Positions 23,628 to 35,181 are shown, counted from the stretch's first letter. The stretch is 64,000 nt of DNA from Xanthostigma xanthostigma (GCA_963575645.1 OY754466.1:38534001-38598000); one strand, 5' to 3'. Notes: generated by a model from the letters alone, not told the origin. Program-made: numbers and translations.

Positions 23628-24529
23628 TATATGTTAATTCAATGCTCTTGATTCTTTCATTTCCAAACCAAAATTTACCTGGATGAATCCGGGCCAGAAA
23701 ATTAGCATTTTTGTAAACATACGGTCTAATTAAATATTCAGCGTACATTCAGGAATTAAGATTAGAGTAACAGTCGCCATTTTTTTTCTCTCTCTCTCGT
23801 AGTACACATAAATATATGCGAACTTATACAAAGACGTTGCGAACTTTAATCTGATTGAATTTTTTGCACACCTAGAAAACATGTAGTGCAAAACGTACCC
23901 ACATATTAAACATAATGAAATGAATTTGTAGAAACACTGCAGGAGTCTTCCGAGCATTATTGTGTCTATTTCTATAGCAGAATAGGTCATATGCATGAGA
24001 CTCTAAATTGGTTTAAATTTTTATTTCGAAATATATTTTAATTCCTGGTCATATCGTAATGGTTAATCTAATCACTGAAAAAATACAAATAATAAAAAAG
24101 AAATGTAGAAAATACGCGCTATTTTCGAATTTTCAAAACGCAGTGTGACGTCAGAGTATAGGTATATCAACAACAGTTTCCATGACGACTGTGTCATCTC
24201 ACAGTAAGATTATGTCAGTATTTAGAGAAAACAACAAATAATAACTTCACTTAGAACGTTGACATGCAACATATATCATGACGTCACATAAGCCCGCCAA
24301 ATTGTTTAAACTTTAAACTGTCTATTTTTGAATATGAAATTTAATATTTTTTTCTTATGATAATATTACATTTTTAAGTGATTATCATTTTTTCCCATAT
24401 TATGGTTGACTAAATAATCTATTAAAAATATTAAAAAAATACATGCATATGACGAGATTTCGCAATTCTGGAAGTTCATACAAAATTTTATCATAATTGA
24501 TACGCTGCACACAAGGATGATTTTAGCGC
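23628..24529. other. No gene recognised
   Basis: Non-coding AT-rich sequence; short minus-strand frames at 23730-23996 and 24366-24641 have no recognisable domain. Confidence 0.4.
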
Positions 24530-24790
24530 TGGACTCGTTGCTGGGACTTGCTGCGAAGATGGAAATGACGTCACTGCGGGCTCGCATGCGTATGGTCGTA
24601 AAATTAGAACCGGGGCTATTTTTCATGACTGTTTTGAGCAAGACCTAATTAGGAAACAGTATCTTGTCACGTGAGCGACATGGACAAACGGCAACAAACA
24701 AACATGGCGTCATAATGTGTGCTCTGTTCAAAGACAATAAACGTTCACTTTTTTAACATTTGAACTGTCACTGCGCTCGCAACCAAACCC
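24530..24790 (+). repeat. Unclassified dispersed repeat, copy 1
   Basis: Matches 63200-63470 in the same orientation with many substitutions and indels; shared words include TCGTTGCTGGG, AACAGTAT, TTGTCA, GTGAGCGAC, AACAAACA and GACAATAAACGT. No terminal repeats or tail were resolved. Could be an unclassified MITE or the 3' part of a retroposon. Confidence 0.55.
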
Positions 24791-25331
24791 ATCTACAAAG
24801 CAAGCTTTCAATACCAGCATCGCATGAAGCGAACACATAAAAGCAGCGCCACAGCCTGCTTGGAGCCTTGCAGCCAAATCTAGCAAAGGTATATCTAGCG
24901 TCAAGACCAGCCTCGTAATATCGCAAGGTGGATGACTGATGAGCTGCGTTTCTAATAAGCATACAGTAATTACTCTATGGTACCGTCTTCATTAGAATAA
25001 CACGGAAAGTTGCAGGATAACGTTCCGTTATGTTGGCTGCTGGCTGGCTGGATACAAGATTTGTAAATTTGCCAACTTGCCTCTTTCAATAGTTTTATCT
25101 TTTTGCTCTACATACATGTACTATAGTTGTAGTATTTTTCTAATGTTCTATTACAATGAGAACAATAAAATAACTCGTGCCTGCCCCAAATATCAATTTA
25201 GAAAAGCTCTCATAATTTATCGATACAAGATATTTGATCTCCAAATTAATTAATTGATAAGATGTAGTGTAAATTATAACTGTAGGATTAAGTTGGAGTA
25301 TACTCAAAAATTGATTCGTCTGCAAGAGACT
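24791..25331. other. No gene recognised
   Basis: A somewhat GC-richer patch up to about 24960 holds a minus-strand frame without any motif. Nothing else supported. Confidence 0.35.
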
Positions 25332-25545
25332 AGAAAAAATTCCAGCCAATTGGGCGTCGGGTCCATTCCAACTTCAAAAATATCATGTATACAAACAGAT
25401 GCACAGACTTTTTCCAATAATATGTTTTTTGAATTCAGGTGACCTCAAAACGAAAAAATATTGTACAATTTTGAAAAGTAATCTTTGGCCTAAATTAGTA
25501 CTTACTATTCCCCACTTATGGTGTTGGAATGGTAAAATACTAATG
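25332..25545. repeat. Family A, short copy
   Basis: Begins AAAAAATTCCAGCCAATTGG, then GGCGTCGGGTCC, and ends at ATTCCCCACTTATGG and TTGGAATGGTAAAATA. It keeps the terminus and the inner edge of the family A arm but lacks most of the ~500 bp between them, so it is a deletion derivative. Confidence 0.65.
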
Positions 25546-26476
25546 TAATTTTGCCGAAGTAATAATAGTGCCCGATATATCATGCATTAAAAATTGTCAA
25601 TATAGGTATGTTGCCACATAATATAAAAAACGCATTCTTTCAATGAACGTCGGAAATCACATCACGAAACAATTCCACGGATGTTTCACCAAATCAATAA
25701 TGTCGCCAGCTTATAATTTCAGAAAAATCATTTGGTCTTGATGAAATTAAAAATGTACCACTTTTGACGGAACACGGTTTTACGTCTTTACTTTATTTTT
25801 TTGTATTTGATGGATCTTCCAAAATCCAGTCCTTTATTTCTTTTTTATTTCTGTTCATAACAACACACCAGACTGATCATTCGTTACACTTTGATAGAAC
25901 AACGAGATTTCTTTACGTAAATCATTAATTATATGTTACTCTGTATTGATCATTAATAATCCTATGATCCTATCACAAGTAAGTATTTTTACATCAATCG
26001 ACACTTTTGTTTCGGTCAGTCCGACGGACTTGTACATGGGTACAGACTTACAGGTAGGTAGATCTTATTATAGCGAACTATAGTGCGGTTCGTAAATATG
26101 ATTGTCACTGAATCATGTACTTATACTCATAATAAATATGAACATAAAAACGTGTTTTATGCCCATGAGGTTAAACCAGTTTTTTATTCTCGTGAGCAAA
26201 AAATCTTTTAAAACTAAACATAAACAATTTTCAAACACTATATTTTTCATAATAAATCTTGTTTTTTAGTAGGTATAGGTACAGTTTTCGCCTTTCAAGC
26301 CTATTAAGTAATATTTATTATAATTTTCATGAAACGAGAACAAAACACAATTTAAAAAACTGAGGAAAAAAACACACAATTTAAGTATCTACGCTTCGTC
26401 ATTTATTACCCGATTGTTGCAGAAAGAAGGGTAAAAACATGTTGTATTTTGAGATTTACCTGCGTTACATAAATTA
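25546..26476. other. No gene recognised
   Basis: AT-rich non-coding DNA without identifiable repeats or frames. Confidence 0.4.
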
Positions 26477-26515
26477 CTAGCCATTACCCGCGGCTTTGCA
26501 CGCGATTGAGACGAA
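26477..26515 (-). mobile_element. Helitron 3' terminal fragment
   Basis: CTAG at 26477-26480 followed by CCATTACCCGCGGCTTTGC: the reverse complement of a Helitron 3' tail with its GC-rich hairpin. The 5' end was not found. Confidence 0.5.
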
Positions 26516-26529
26516 AGACGGATGCGTTC

Positions 26530-27165
26530 TCATTATTTTGGCATAGTTACACCTTTCTCGACGTAGATACCTACTAAGAATAATGCTAAACCTATCCAAA
26601 AAGGATTTTTCACCTATACCATCACATACTCTCTTTCTTTCCCCCTCTCTCCTTCTTTCCCTCTCTCCTTTTGCTCATCTCTTCTTCTCATCCTCTCTCC
26701 ATCTCCGCATTTCTTTCTCTAGAAATATTATACTGATCTTCAATTCTACGCAACCATCCACACCCATAGTATAATACGCGCCACGGATCTAAAAGGTTCG
26801 GAAGTTAGTCACAAACAGCGTCGCAAAGGCACATTTTAGGCCATTAAGACTTCCATCACCGTTCAACTACCTGCACGGACCGTGCGCTCGTCGGTGATTG
26901 GCCGTGATAGCTCGTTGCCTTTGTCGAGTACGTTATTGTCAAGTTATTAGTGTTACTTTAGTTTTGTTGAGTTGCGAGTCTGTAGTTTTTCAACAGAGTG
27001 TACAAACGCAAGCCCGCATTCGCATCTAACTTCCGAGCCTTTTATATTCGTGGCTGCAGTATTATACCTGGGAAGGTATAGGTAAAAAATACGTTTTGGA
27101 TAGGATATGCATAAAATATGTCCTTTACGTTGAGAATGGAGTAACTATGCCAAAGGACCCCGTAC
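26530..27165. repeat. Large imperfect palindrome with CT-rich insert
   Basis: Stretches at about 26537-26625 and 26760-26808 return as reverse complement at about 27026-27165, including a ~28-bp pair around CGGAAGTTAG/CTAACTTCCG. The left arm is interrupted by a polypyrimidine tract (about 26628-26720). The inner 26780-27054 segment could be a MITE on its own. Confidence 0.6.
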
Positions 27166-27222
27166 AAACCTTATGAGATTTGGTTCTCATTTAAATTGAT
27201 CAATATTTTATTTTATATTTTA

Positions 27223-27557
27223 AAGGTCACTAAAAAAAGTGTTCATGGACAAGATTTTAGATATAGGGATATCAATTGAATTCACAAACATGTTTCATGT
27301 TCAACTTTTGTGCTTTTTTTAGAAATAGAAAAATAGTCGAAAAATAGGTAACGTATAGGATGGTGTCATTCCGTATAAAATAATAATGTCATATTCGGAT
27401 TCAGCGCACTAGAAAACATGTTTCTAGAGCTTAGGATTTTTTAAAATTGTGAATTCAGTGGATATCCCTATATCTAAAATCTCGCTAAACATATCTGTAG
27501 CTAAAATCCATTGGTTTTTAGGCTATGCGCCCATGAACACTTTTTCGTAGTGACCTT
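27223..27557. repeat. Palindromic element, arms ~60-100 bp
   Basis: AGGTCACTAAAAAAAGTGTTC at the left mirrors GAACACTTTTTCGTAGTGACC at the right, and inner blocks with TATAGGGATATC match too. Weaker inverted similarity continues outward to about 27175 and 27600. Confidence 0.65.
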
Positions 27558-28016
27558 AAAGCTATAAAATAAAATTATTTTCGACCGATTTGATGCGGGA
27601 TCTTTTAAAGACAATCGTATTGATAGTTTTGGGCACCTCGTGATAAGATGAGATGAATTATGAAACTGCATTACTACATGAGAACCAATGACTCTTTAAT
27701 TTATAATTCTAAAAATGTACGATTATTCTGAATAAAGTTATGTTCTTGTATTTAAATGTTTAGTTCAGTTTTGTGGTGCATGAAAAACATGACAGTATAT
27801 ATACAGGGTGTATCATAGAAAACCGTACATAGGGAAAACTCCATTTTGCAAATTAGTTAGAATCAACGATAACTTTGGCCACATGAATATGAGTACCATG
27901 GTAACGCTGACTAACCATTATTGCTAATAATGAATAATTAGAAAAATCAGTTAACATAAATTCTTCAGTATCTATTAAATGAATTTATTTTTATTAATGA
28001 AACATATTTTTATTAA

Positions 28017-28512
28017 CCGACTTCAACAAAAAGGAGGAGGTTCTGTGTTCGTCTGTATATTTTTTTTTTTTATGTATGTTCACCGATTTCTCCGTTAATT
28101 ATGGACCGATTTTCAAATTATTTTTTTTTATTCGAAAGAGTGCACTTCCGAGGTGGTCCCATCGGAACCAAGTCAGGATCTGATGGTGGATCCCGGAGAA
28201 ATCTAGGGAAACTCTCAAATTTCAAAGGCATGCATAATGTTTTTTTATGTATGTTCACCGATTTTTAGTGTTAGATTAGCACTAAAAAGAGAAAAATAAA
28301 ATATTTTTAACAAAAAAATTGAACCGACTTCAAAAAAGGCACTAAAAAGTAAAAAATAATTGCGTATTGAAATGTTTTGGAGTCGGTGTCAGCCAAAACG
28401 AAATCTATTCCGAGAACTACACCGACTCCAAAACATTTCAATACGCAATTATTTTTTACTTTTTAGTGCCTTTTTTGAAGTCGGTTCAATTTTTTTGTTA
28501 AAAATATTTTAT
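28017..28512 (+). repeat. Family B repeat (AACCGACTTC type), copy 1
   Basis: Begins AACCGACTTCAACAAAAAGG and includes TTCACCGATTTCTCCG and GGAACCAAGTCAGGATCTGA. It ends in an internal palindrome (28356-28470) and GAAGTCGGTTCAATTTTTT. A sister copy is at 43237-43700. This family is widespread in Lepidoptera and other insects; its transposition class is unknown to me. Confidence 0.7.
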
Positions 28513-28763
28513 TTAGAAAATATTTTTTTAATTAATAATTAAACCAAACAAACAGTTAAAATAAAAAACTAAAACAAATGTTTAAATAAACCTCCATTTT
28601 GATTAAGCAGTTGCTTAATCGGTTATAAAGACTTTGTCTAACATTTCAAGAGTCACATTGAAACATATACTTCAGCGATTTTGTCTTTAAGCCACCATCT
28701 CAAATAGATGTCATTATGTAAACCATGATAACGATCTCTGAATAGAGGGCAAAGCAATCTCTG

Positions 28764-29196
28764 ATCTTAAGAGTATTCGTCCCTGCAAATACCCCCTGCA
28801 CCCTTCATCTCAAATCTTTTCCCCTCGCCTAAAAACGGTTCGCGCTCTCCCGACGCTATTTTTAAAGCTAGAGGGTTGTGGTAAACGCCAAATGAAAGAC
28901 AAAAAATCAGACTACAGATCCTTCAGGCGAATTTTTTGAAAACAGTTTCGCCTACGTGTGAAATATTACGTAACTTATTATTTTTTTCAAAAGGTTGTAA
29001 GTTTTTTCAGGAATATTTTTTCAAAAAATTCGCCTGAAGGATCTGTAGTCTGATTCTTTGTCTTTCATTTGGCGTTTACCAGAACCCTCTAGCTTTAAAA
29101 ATAGCGTCGGGAGAGCGCGAACTGTTTTTAGGCGAGGGGAAAAGATTTGAGATGAAGGGTGCAGGGGGTATTTGCAGGGACGAATACTCTTAACTA
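28764..29196. repeat. Palindrome with ~185-bp arms
   Basis: Left arm 28764-28948 and right arm 29013-29196 are almost exact reverse complements, from AAGAGTATTCGTCCCTGCAA to its mirror. Loop ~65 bp. A decayed partial copy lies at 40130-40330, showing it is a dispersed family. The open frame on the minus strand is an arm by-product. Confidence 0.85.
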
Positions 29197-29246
29197 ATCT
29201 GTACTGTGTACTTTTCCCTATGTACGGATTCCTGTGATACACTCTG

Positions 29247-29629
29247 TAAAATACATTATTGGCGGCATTATAGTTATTCAACTAAAGCCGGACCTGAATC
29301 TAAATATTATGGTTATATGCTACCGGGTTTAATATGAAATTAATTACATTTCGCCACGGCTTGCAATATGTCTGAGCTCAACTAACGTATCAACGCAAGA
29401 TTTAAAAATATAATTGCAATTTAATTTATTGTTGGTTGCTTTGTTAATTGCAATATATGTCCAAGTTCAGAAAATCAAATAGGAAAGTAATGAGACGTTA
29501 TGAACTATTATGATTGAAAACATGGCCGTAACTAATTAAAAGGAGCGACATATTTGCTAACGATAAATTATTCCTTGCGTGCATTGGTAGTCAGAAAAAA
29601 AAACATATTACTGTTTCCTAATAGTTAAA
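29247..29629. other. No gene recognised
   Basis: AT-rich non-coding DNA between two palindromic elements. Confidence 0.4.
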
Positions 29630-30352
29630 GCGACGATGACAGAAATGGTCAAGGAGCACTCGGTGGCAGAAATGCTCTCTTTCATGTAGTCTGAGTCCCC
29701 CTCTACAAATCTGCTTAGTGGAGTAGGGGTCTAGCGCGTTGCGATACGACGTTGGGCACAAAATTCAAAATTGCTCTACTAAATGGCAGAAAATGACTGA
29801 AAGGCATCTGCAGCAAAAATATTTTATTCCTTGCAGAGACTGACGGTATAAAAAATACAAATATTAAAAAAAAATTGGGTACTACTAGAGAACCTGGTAA
29901 GAATTTCTGCCTGCGATCGAAGACTTCGAATTTTTGCCTGTGATGCAAATTTTGAAGAATCGTCGAAAGGAAGTGAGATCGGAGCCACGAACATTTTTTC
30001 TCGTATTCCGGACCACCCAATCAACCATTCGGTCAAGTTTCAACTTCAAATTCAATTTTTTTTTTGACTTTTTTTCGATTTTTTGAAAGGATTTTGAAAG
30101 TCTCTGCAGGGAGTAAATTGACAGAAAATATTTTTTTCTGCAATTAGAAGGTCCCCTCAGATGCTTTTCTGCCAATTAGTAAAGGAATTTTGAATTTTGC
30201 CGTTTTTTTTAAGTTAAAAAGTGTCCCAGCGTCGTATCGCAACGCGCTAGCCCCTACTCCACTAAGCGCATTGGTAGAGGAGAACTTAGACACGTAAGAG
30301 AGCATTTCTGCCACCAAGTGCTCCTTGACTATTTCTGTCACAGTCCACTAAC
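29630..30352. repeat. Palindromic element, arms ~220-250 bp
   Basis: The left arm (29630-29850) with GACAGAAATGGTCAAGGAGC and GCGTTGCGATACGACG is mirrored at 30095-30352. A unique ~245-bp loop separates them. Arms are diverged ~10-15% by eye. Several overlapping minus-strand frames cross it, none with a recognisable domain; they are probably fortuitous. Confidence 0.8.
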
Positions 30353-30551
30353 TACAATAGAAGTCATAGCCACAAACACAATGGCGGTAATATTATTAAT
30401 AAATAATATTAGTATCTTTTTCATAGTTGAAAATGTCTTGTGCACAATTTTTTCGGACACTTTTCATTTTGACTGGTAAAATGCGATGAGTTTTGAAAAA
30501 AGTAAATAGTAAGTAAATAAGAACTATTATTTAACAAAGTGATACAGGACC

Positions 30552-32043
30552 GTTAGAAAAATATTTTATTCAACACGCGTGAGTAATATGTAATTTCGGG
30601 GCCCTGCTAAACGTGGGAGAAATAATATATTACTTCACTATAGTGTAATAATGAATTTTCTGGCGTGGGAGAAATCATATATTACTTCACTAGTGTAATA
30701 ATGAATTTTCTGGACCAATAGAAACTCAGTAGCAAGCCCAAGCGCTAAATAATGAAAAAAACTGCAAGTAGCTTCTGGACCAATAGGAGCGTGGTAGGCG
30801 GTATTGTATACTTATATGAAAACAGCATCGCAATTCAGCGAAATCATGGCAATCTTGTGTATACACTGACGGTGGTACGTCAATCAATGAAGTGATTTAT
30901 TATTTTTCCCTCTTTTATCAGGGCCCCGATTACATATTACTCCTGCTAGTTGAATAAAGTATTATGTGCGACTATTGATCGAAGGAGAATATTCCACTCG
31001 CGTGTGTTTTACGCTCATGGAATCTTCTCCTTCTCTCACTAGTCGCACAATATACTATTACTACTTTTGATGATAAATATATTAAAAATGTGCAAATATA
31101 TTCAAGATCAAAAGTAAGGTATCAATGTCCGGAGTCACCCACAGACGTTTTTAACAGTCTTGATTTAACATAAACTTTGATATTTAAAGTTCAGATTTTA
31201 TGTGTCTTGTAAATACTGACTTACAGTAATAATCTGACACCTGAAAAAACGATGAACTAAAATGCAAATTAATAACAATAAATAACAAGCTAAAGAACGT
31301 AACTATATACAGTAGATATTGAATATAACCATATAATTGATTTTAGAAAATATTCTTTAAATTGTTTGCAACAAAATGTTCTCCACTTACAATTATTAAA
31401 ACATTACGAAATTAATTTCACTGGGACAGGTGAAACTAAATAAAAGACTGTAAATAATAGTATATTGTGCAACTAGTGAGAAAAGGAGAAGATTCCATGA
31501 GCGTGAAATTTGCCGCACGAGCGTAGTGAGTGCGGTAACACGTGAGTGGAATATTCTCCTTCGATCAATAGTCGCACATAATACTTTATTCAACTAGCAC
31601 GAGTAATAATATTGTAATCGGAACCCTGATAAAAGAGGGAAAAATAATAAATCACTTCATTGGTTGACGTACCCACCGCTCTCGATGCATACAAGATGGC
31701 CCTGACTTTCGCTGAATTGCGATGCTGTTTTCATATATATGTCGCCGGGATATTGTCAAATCCGTGATTTTGTAATTTCACTAGTGAAATTACAATATCA
31801 CGATTGACAAAGATTCGTGATATTATAATTTCACTAAGTGAAATTATAATATCACGGGTTTGACAATATCCCGGCGACATATACAAATCGCTACCGCATT
31901 CCTATTGGTTCAGAAACTGTGCAGTAATATATAACCGTACACTTTCGGCTCATTATTCGCACTCTACGCGTCAACATGAAGTAATTTATTATTTCTCCCG
32001 AATTTAGCAGGGCCTCGCGTGTTGAATAAAAATCTTTATTTAA
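30552..32043. repeat. Large foldback element, ~1.5 kb
   Basis: The terminal inverted repeat of ~75 bp is seen at 30552-30630 and 31975-32043 (TTATTCAACACGCG and its mirror). A second inverted pair, about 30860-31070 and 31440-31690, includes TATTGATCGAAGGAGAATATTCC. The direct word ATTTAACAAA flanks it at 30529 and 32037 and may be a target duplication. A small MITE sits inside at 31741-31878. Confidence 0.7.
31741..31878. mobile_element. 138-bp MITE with two internal perfect palindromes
   Basis: Termini GTCGCCGGGATATTGTCAAA and its exact reverse complement, bordered by ATAT on both sides. The interior contains two near-perfect palindromes, TAATTTCACTAGTGAAATTA and a sister with one extra central base (TTTCACTAAGTGAAA), separated by ~35 bp. 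Nested within the left flank of the larger foldback's right TIR. Confidence 0.8.
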
Positions 32044-32738
32044 CAAAAATTGGTAAAAAAAATAGACCATTAGAATATTTTTGTTTATAGTGTACTAAAA
32101 CAACCAACCAAATAAGGTTTAGTAAATCCATATTATTAAAAATATTTAAATAATTAAGTTATTCTTATGGGAAAAGAAAAAAGGTGATAAAAAAACCGAG
32201 CATGAAGATGTTTTTGAATGCACTGTTGCACTAAGGTCATTGGGGTTATAGTTACCGATTGAGTTTCTAATATCAGAATCGCTAACACTGCATTCTAGAA
32301 AGAATTTTTTAACGTGGAAACGTCTATTCGCTCGTTAAGTACAGTGATAGCTGCTCAAAAATTTCTTGTGTTACCAAATACTCTTCAATTTCAATCGCTT
32401 ATAACACTACGGGACTAATAAACGGTTGAGCCCACAACGGGTAGAGCATGTCTTTACGAGTTCGTCACGCAGGTTTTGTTTTGCCTGTGACGTCATCGCA
32501 CGAGTGTAGGCGCATGAATTTGCTTTGAGTCATGCTTCTGATTATTTATTGATTCTTGTGACAATTCTCTATGATTTTACAATGGTGTCATGTTTCATTG
32601 AAAGTGACAAAACGATGACACTGTGAATTTTCATATTGAATAAGCGCCAATTGGATTGGTTAAAAACATTACTATAATGAAAGAGGTCAAAGTCAGTGCC
32701 CCGTGCAATCCAGTCGCTGACCAACAATCAGTTTAGAC
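32044..32738. other. No gene recognised
   Basis: Non-coding sequence without identified elements. Confidence 0.4.
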
Positions 32739-32892
32739 TTACAAGTGACGCAGTGACGGTGTGGTGACGGAGCATATTGATATATCAGGCCAAAGCGCAC
32801 GGCGTGCAAATATTTTACCTTCAACAATCAAACCAAGGAGTGTACAAAATTTTAAGCGCCAAATTTTAGAAGTAATAAACTGTGTAAGGGGA

Positions 32893-33223
32893 ACCTTCTT
32901 GGTTTCCGGGCTTGGTATTTCTACGCTACCCGAGGTTTCATCTACAACTGCGGTAGACATTATCAAAGGCGATGTGGCAGCGGGCGAAGTGTCCTTCTAG
33001 GCTGCGCAAAGGTACGTGTGTCGACGACTGCTGTTCTTCTTTCTTTTATGCTCAGTGTGTCAGGTAGAAATATCAATGGATCACTGTATACAAGCCCGGA
33101 AATCAAGAAAAGTTGGCGCTACCACATCGTCTCTGATAATTTCTGCCGCAACTGTAACCGAAACGTCAGGTAGAAATACCAATAGATCACGGCCTACAAG
33201 CCCGGAAACCAAGAAGATTTGGG
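32893..33223. repeat. Inverted repeat with coding-like arms
   Basis: The left arm (about 32893-32985) read on the minus strand and the right arm (about 33115-33210) read on the plus strand give similar peptides: a ..ATSPLIMSTAVVDETSG.. form and a ..TTSSLIISAATVTETSG.. form, both leading into SPETKK. The right side also has a 107-bp direct duplication (33059-33115 and 33166-33223). I do not recognise the protein. These may be two relics of one exon, or a repeat whose open frame is accidental. Confidence 0.5.
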
Positions 33224-33244
33224 ACAACACCGGCCGTTTCTGTA

Positions 33245-33468
33245 GCTCAGTCTGGTTTGCGTGTGTTGCTGTTACGTCCAACAAATGACGCCTCCATTGC
33301 CGTAAAATAATTAGTACAGCGTGTGTTGATTTAACGTTCAACAGATGGCATTGTATTCAACAGATGGCGCACATTGTTTCCGTAAAATATTTAGTGTAAC
33401 ATGTGTTGCTTTAACGTCCAACAGATGGAATTGTATGACCACCTATCATAGGTGTGACATCTATATAA
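33245..33468 (-). mobile_element. Helitron-2 internal segment (nest layer 1)
   Basis: On the minus strand this matches the body of the Helitron at 41.3-41.97 kb: TCACACCTATGATAGGTGG, CCATCTGTTGGACGTTAAAG and TAAATATTTTACGG words in the same order. Its 3' CTAG end is missing. It continues at 34150 beyond an inserted Helitron. Confidence 0.75.
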
Positions 33469-34149
33469 TCTTTATATATATCAAAATCTCATGTCACGAT
33501 GTTCGTCCGCGCTAATCTTGAAACCACTGAACCTATTTTAATGAAATTTTGTAAATGTGCCTTGCTTGGTTCAACGACTATAGGATAGTTTTGTGAAAAT
33601 AAACTGTTTTAGTAACATGTAGCATTATCTTGTAGAATTTACTCAAAGCTATTAGTTCAGAAACAAACAAAAAAACTGCTTTAGTACCAAGTAGCGACAT
33701 CTCATAGAATTCGCTCAAAGCTATTAGTTTAGAAGCAAATCTGGTAAAATTTGCTCAAAGCTAAATTAGTGAAAAAAATTTAAGGGATCAAAAAAATTAC
33801 AAATGTTCTGGTGATTTTTGACAGGCTGTAACTGGGAGAAAAATGTAAATTAAAAAAAAATGAAATTGTAGTTCCAAGTCTAGTTTTTGGAAACTACCGA
33901 CAAAAAAATTTTCGAAATTTTTTTGTCTTTGACTATCGATATCTCAGCAACTTTTTTTTAACTTCGCTGTACGACCATTTTTCCTCAAGTTACAGCCTGT
34001 TGAAAATTACCTTAAAAATTGAAATTTTTTGATCCTTTAAATTTTTCCACTAGTGTATTAGATCGGACGCCGGACCGCAAGGCGCAAACAAAATACATTT
34101 TGCACAATTATATCTACCGAACCCGGGTGAAACCGGGACGGGCTGCTAG
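33469..34149 (+). mobile_element. Complete Helitron inside Helitron-2
   Basis: Starts TCTTTATATATATCAAAATC, then TCATGTCACGATGTTCGTCC, and ends with the CCGGGTGAAACCGGGACGGG tail and CTAG at 34146-34149. It lies between A and T with no duplication. At ~681 bp it encodes no Rep/helicase. The flanks on either side join into a continuous Helitron-2 sequence. Confidence 0.85.
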
Positions 34150-34255
34150 TAGATATACAAAAACCCGCGCGTATTCGAATGCCACGTTATGTCAAAATTT
34201 CGGTGAAGAACTTCCGGAGATTTAAGATTTTGAACAAATGAACAATAGGTATATA
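34150..34255 (-). mobile_element. Helitron-2, 5' part (nest layer 1)
   Basis: Minus-strand 5' region: GTTCATTTGTTCAAAATC, TTAAATCTCCGGAAG and ATTCGAATACGCGCGGG. Interrupted at 34255/34256 by a hAT element; the last ~20 bp of the 5' end lie at 35422-35441. Confidence 0.75.
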
Positions 34256-34562
34256 CAGTGGTGGATTTTCCCTAAGGCCCACTACTGGGCCTTAGGGCGG
34301 CCAATCGTGTCAAAACTCATTATGGCGTATGGCACGGTACACCGCATCGTATAACAATAATCGTCCTAAAAAAGTGATCGGAATACATATCTAATTTTAA
34401 ATGCATTTAAAACAGACAACTTATTAAAACCAACAATGTTGAGCTATTGTCGAGGATTTTTTTTTTATAAATTTGAGTTAAGGTCACATAACGTTCTTCT
34501 AAGATGATTTTACGCCAGCTTCGTTGATACCGCGCAACGTCTAAGTTTAAAAATATAGTGTA

Positions 34563-35181
34563 CTAGCGGTCCCGCCCGGTTTCACCCGGGTGTAAAAGAA
34601 CGAATGGGGAAGGGAGGAACATGAGTACACACATTCATCTTAGTTTACCGAGATGAATGTTGTGTCCAAATTTCATGATGATCGGAGTTACCGTTCAAAA
34701 GTTTTTGTCGATAAAAAGCAGTATTTAAACTTTTTTTAACTAATAATTTTCTTTTTTTATTAATTAAATAAAATTAAAATAAATTTAAATGTAAGCCTTA
34801 GAAGAAAGCAATGTAGAAAATAAAAAAAAAAAAATAAAAATATATTCGCCCAACGTAGGGCTCGAACCCACGACCCTGATATTGACAGTCGTGTGCTCTA
34901 CCGATTGAGCTAGCCGGCGTTGTATTCTGGCAACGCTTATTTGAGTATATTTAGTTAGTGGATTTCACCTGAATAGAAGCTTATTTTTGAGATACATTTT
35001 GAAACATTTTTCATCAATGCTCCGCTCCTAATGGTCGTAGTCTGATTTTATATAGCCTATAGTCTTCCTCGATAAATGGGCTATCCAACAAAAATTTTTT
35101 TTTCAATTTGAACAAGTAGTTCCTGAGATAAGCGCGTTCAAACAAACAAACAAACTCTTCAGCTTTATATATTAGTATAAA
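34563..35181 (-). mobile_element. Helitron inside the hAT element
   Basis: CTAG at 34563-34566 followed by CGGTCCCGCCCGGTTTCACC marks the minus-strand 3' end; the 5' end at ~35181 reads TATACTAATATATAAAGCTG with GTTTGTTTGTTTG close by. The first two bases of the 5' end have decayed from TC. Compared with the sister at 36594-36935 it carries an extra ~270-bp stretch that includes a tRNA-like sequence. Confidence 0.8.
34847..34919 (-). tRNA. tRNA-Lys-like pseudogene or SINE head
   Basis: On the minus strand, 73 nt with D arm GCTC/GAGC, box A TAGCTCAATCGGTAGAGC and intact T arm GTGGG-TTCGAGC-CCTAC. It resembles insect tRNA-Lys(CUU). The anticodon loop reads CTGTCAA (nominally GUC) but the anticodon stem no longer pairs, and the first two acceptor pairs are mismatched. 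So it is a non-functional tRNA-derived sequence, probably a SINE head inserted into the Helitron. Confidence 0.6.

Larger units (their letters stand above)
27804..29246. mobile_element. mariner-like element with nested inserts
   Basis: The left end CAGGGTGTATCATAG then CCGTACATAGGGAAAA mirrors the right end TTTTCCCTATGTACGG then CTGTGATACACTCTG, with TA on both sides. TA duplication and CAGGGTGT ends fit Tc1/mariner. The ~1.4 kb interior holds a family B repeat (28017-28512) and a large palindrome (28764-29196). No transposase frame is recognisable. Confidence 0.6.

Noticed and set aside
26583-26774. Serine/leucine/phenylalanine-rich open frame as a signal or membrane protein
   Set aside because: It is the translation of a CT-rich low-complexity tract in one arm of a palindrome.
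29715-30341. Cluster of minus-strand frames of 65-101 residues as a gene
   Set aside because: They overlap each other in different frames, lie in and around a palindrome, and show no domain.
30552-32043. Large foldback as a Polinton relic
   Set aside because: It is only ~1.5 kb, has no trace of polymerase, integrase or capsid coding, and its termini do not match what I know of that group.
34847-34919. Functional tRNA with anticodon GUC
   Set aside because: The anticodon stem does not pair and two acceptor pairs are lost; the body is tRNA-Lys-like, so the GUC reading is decay.
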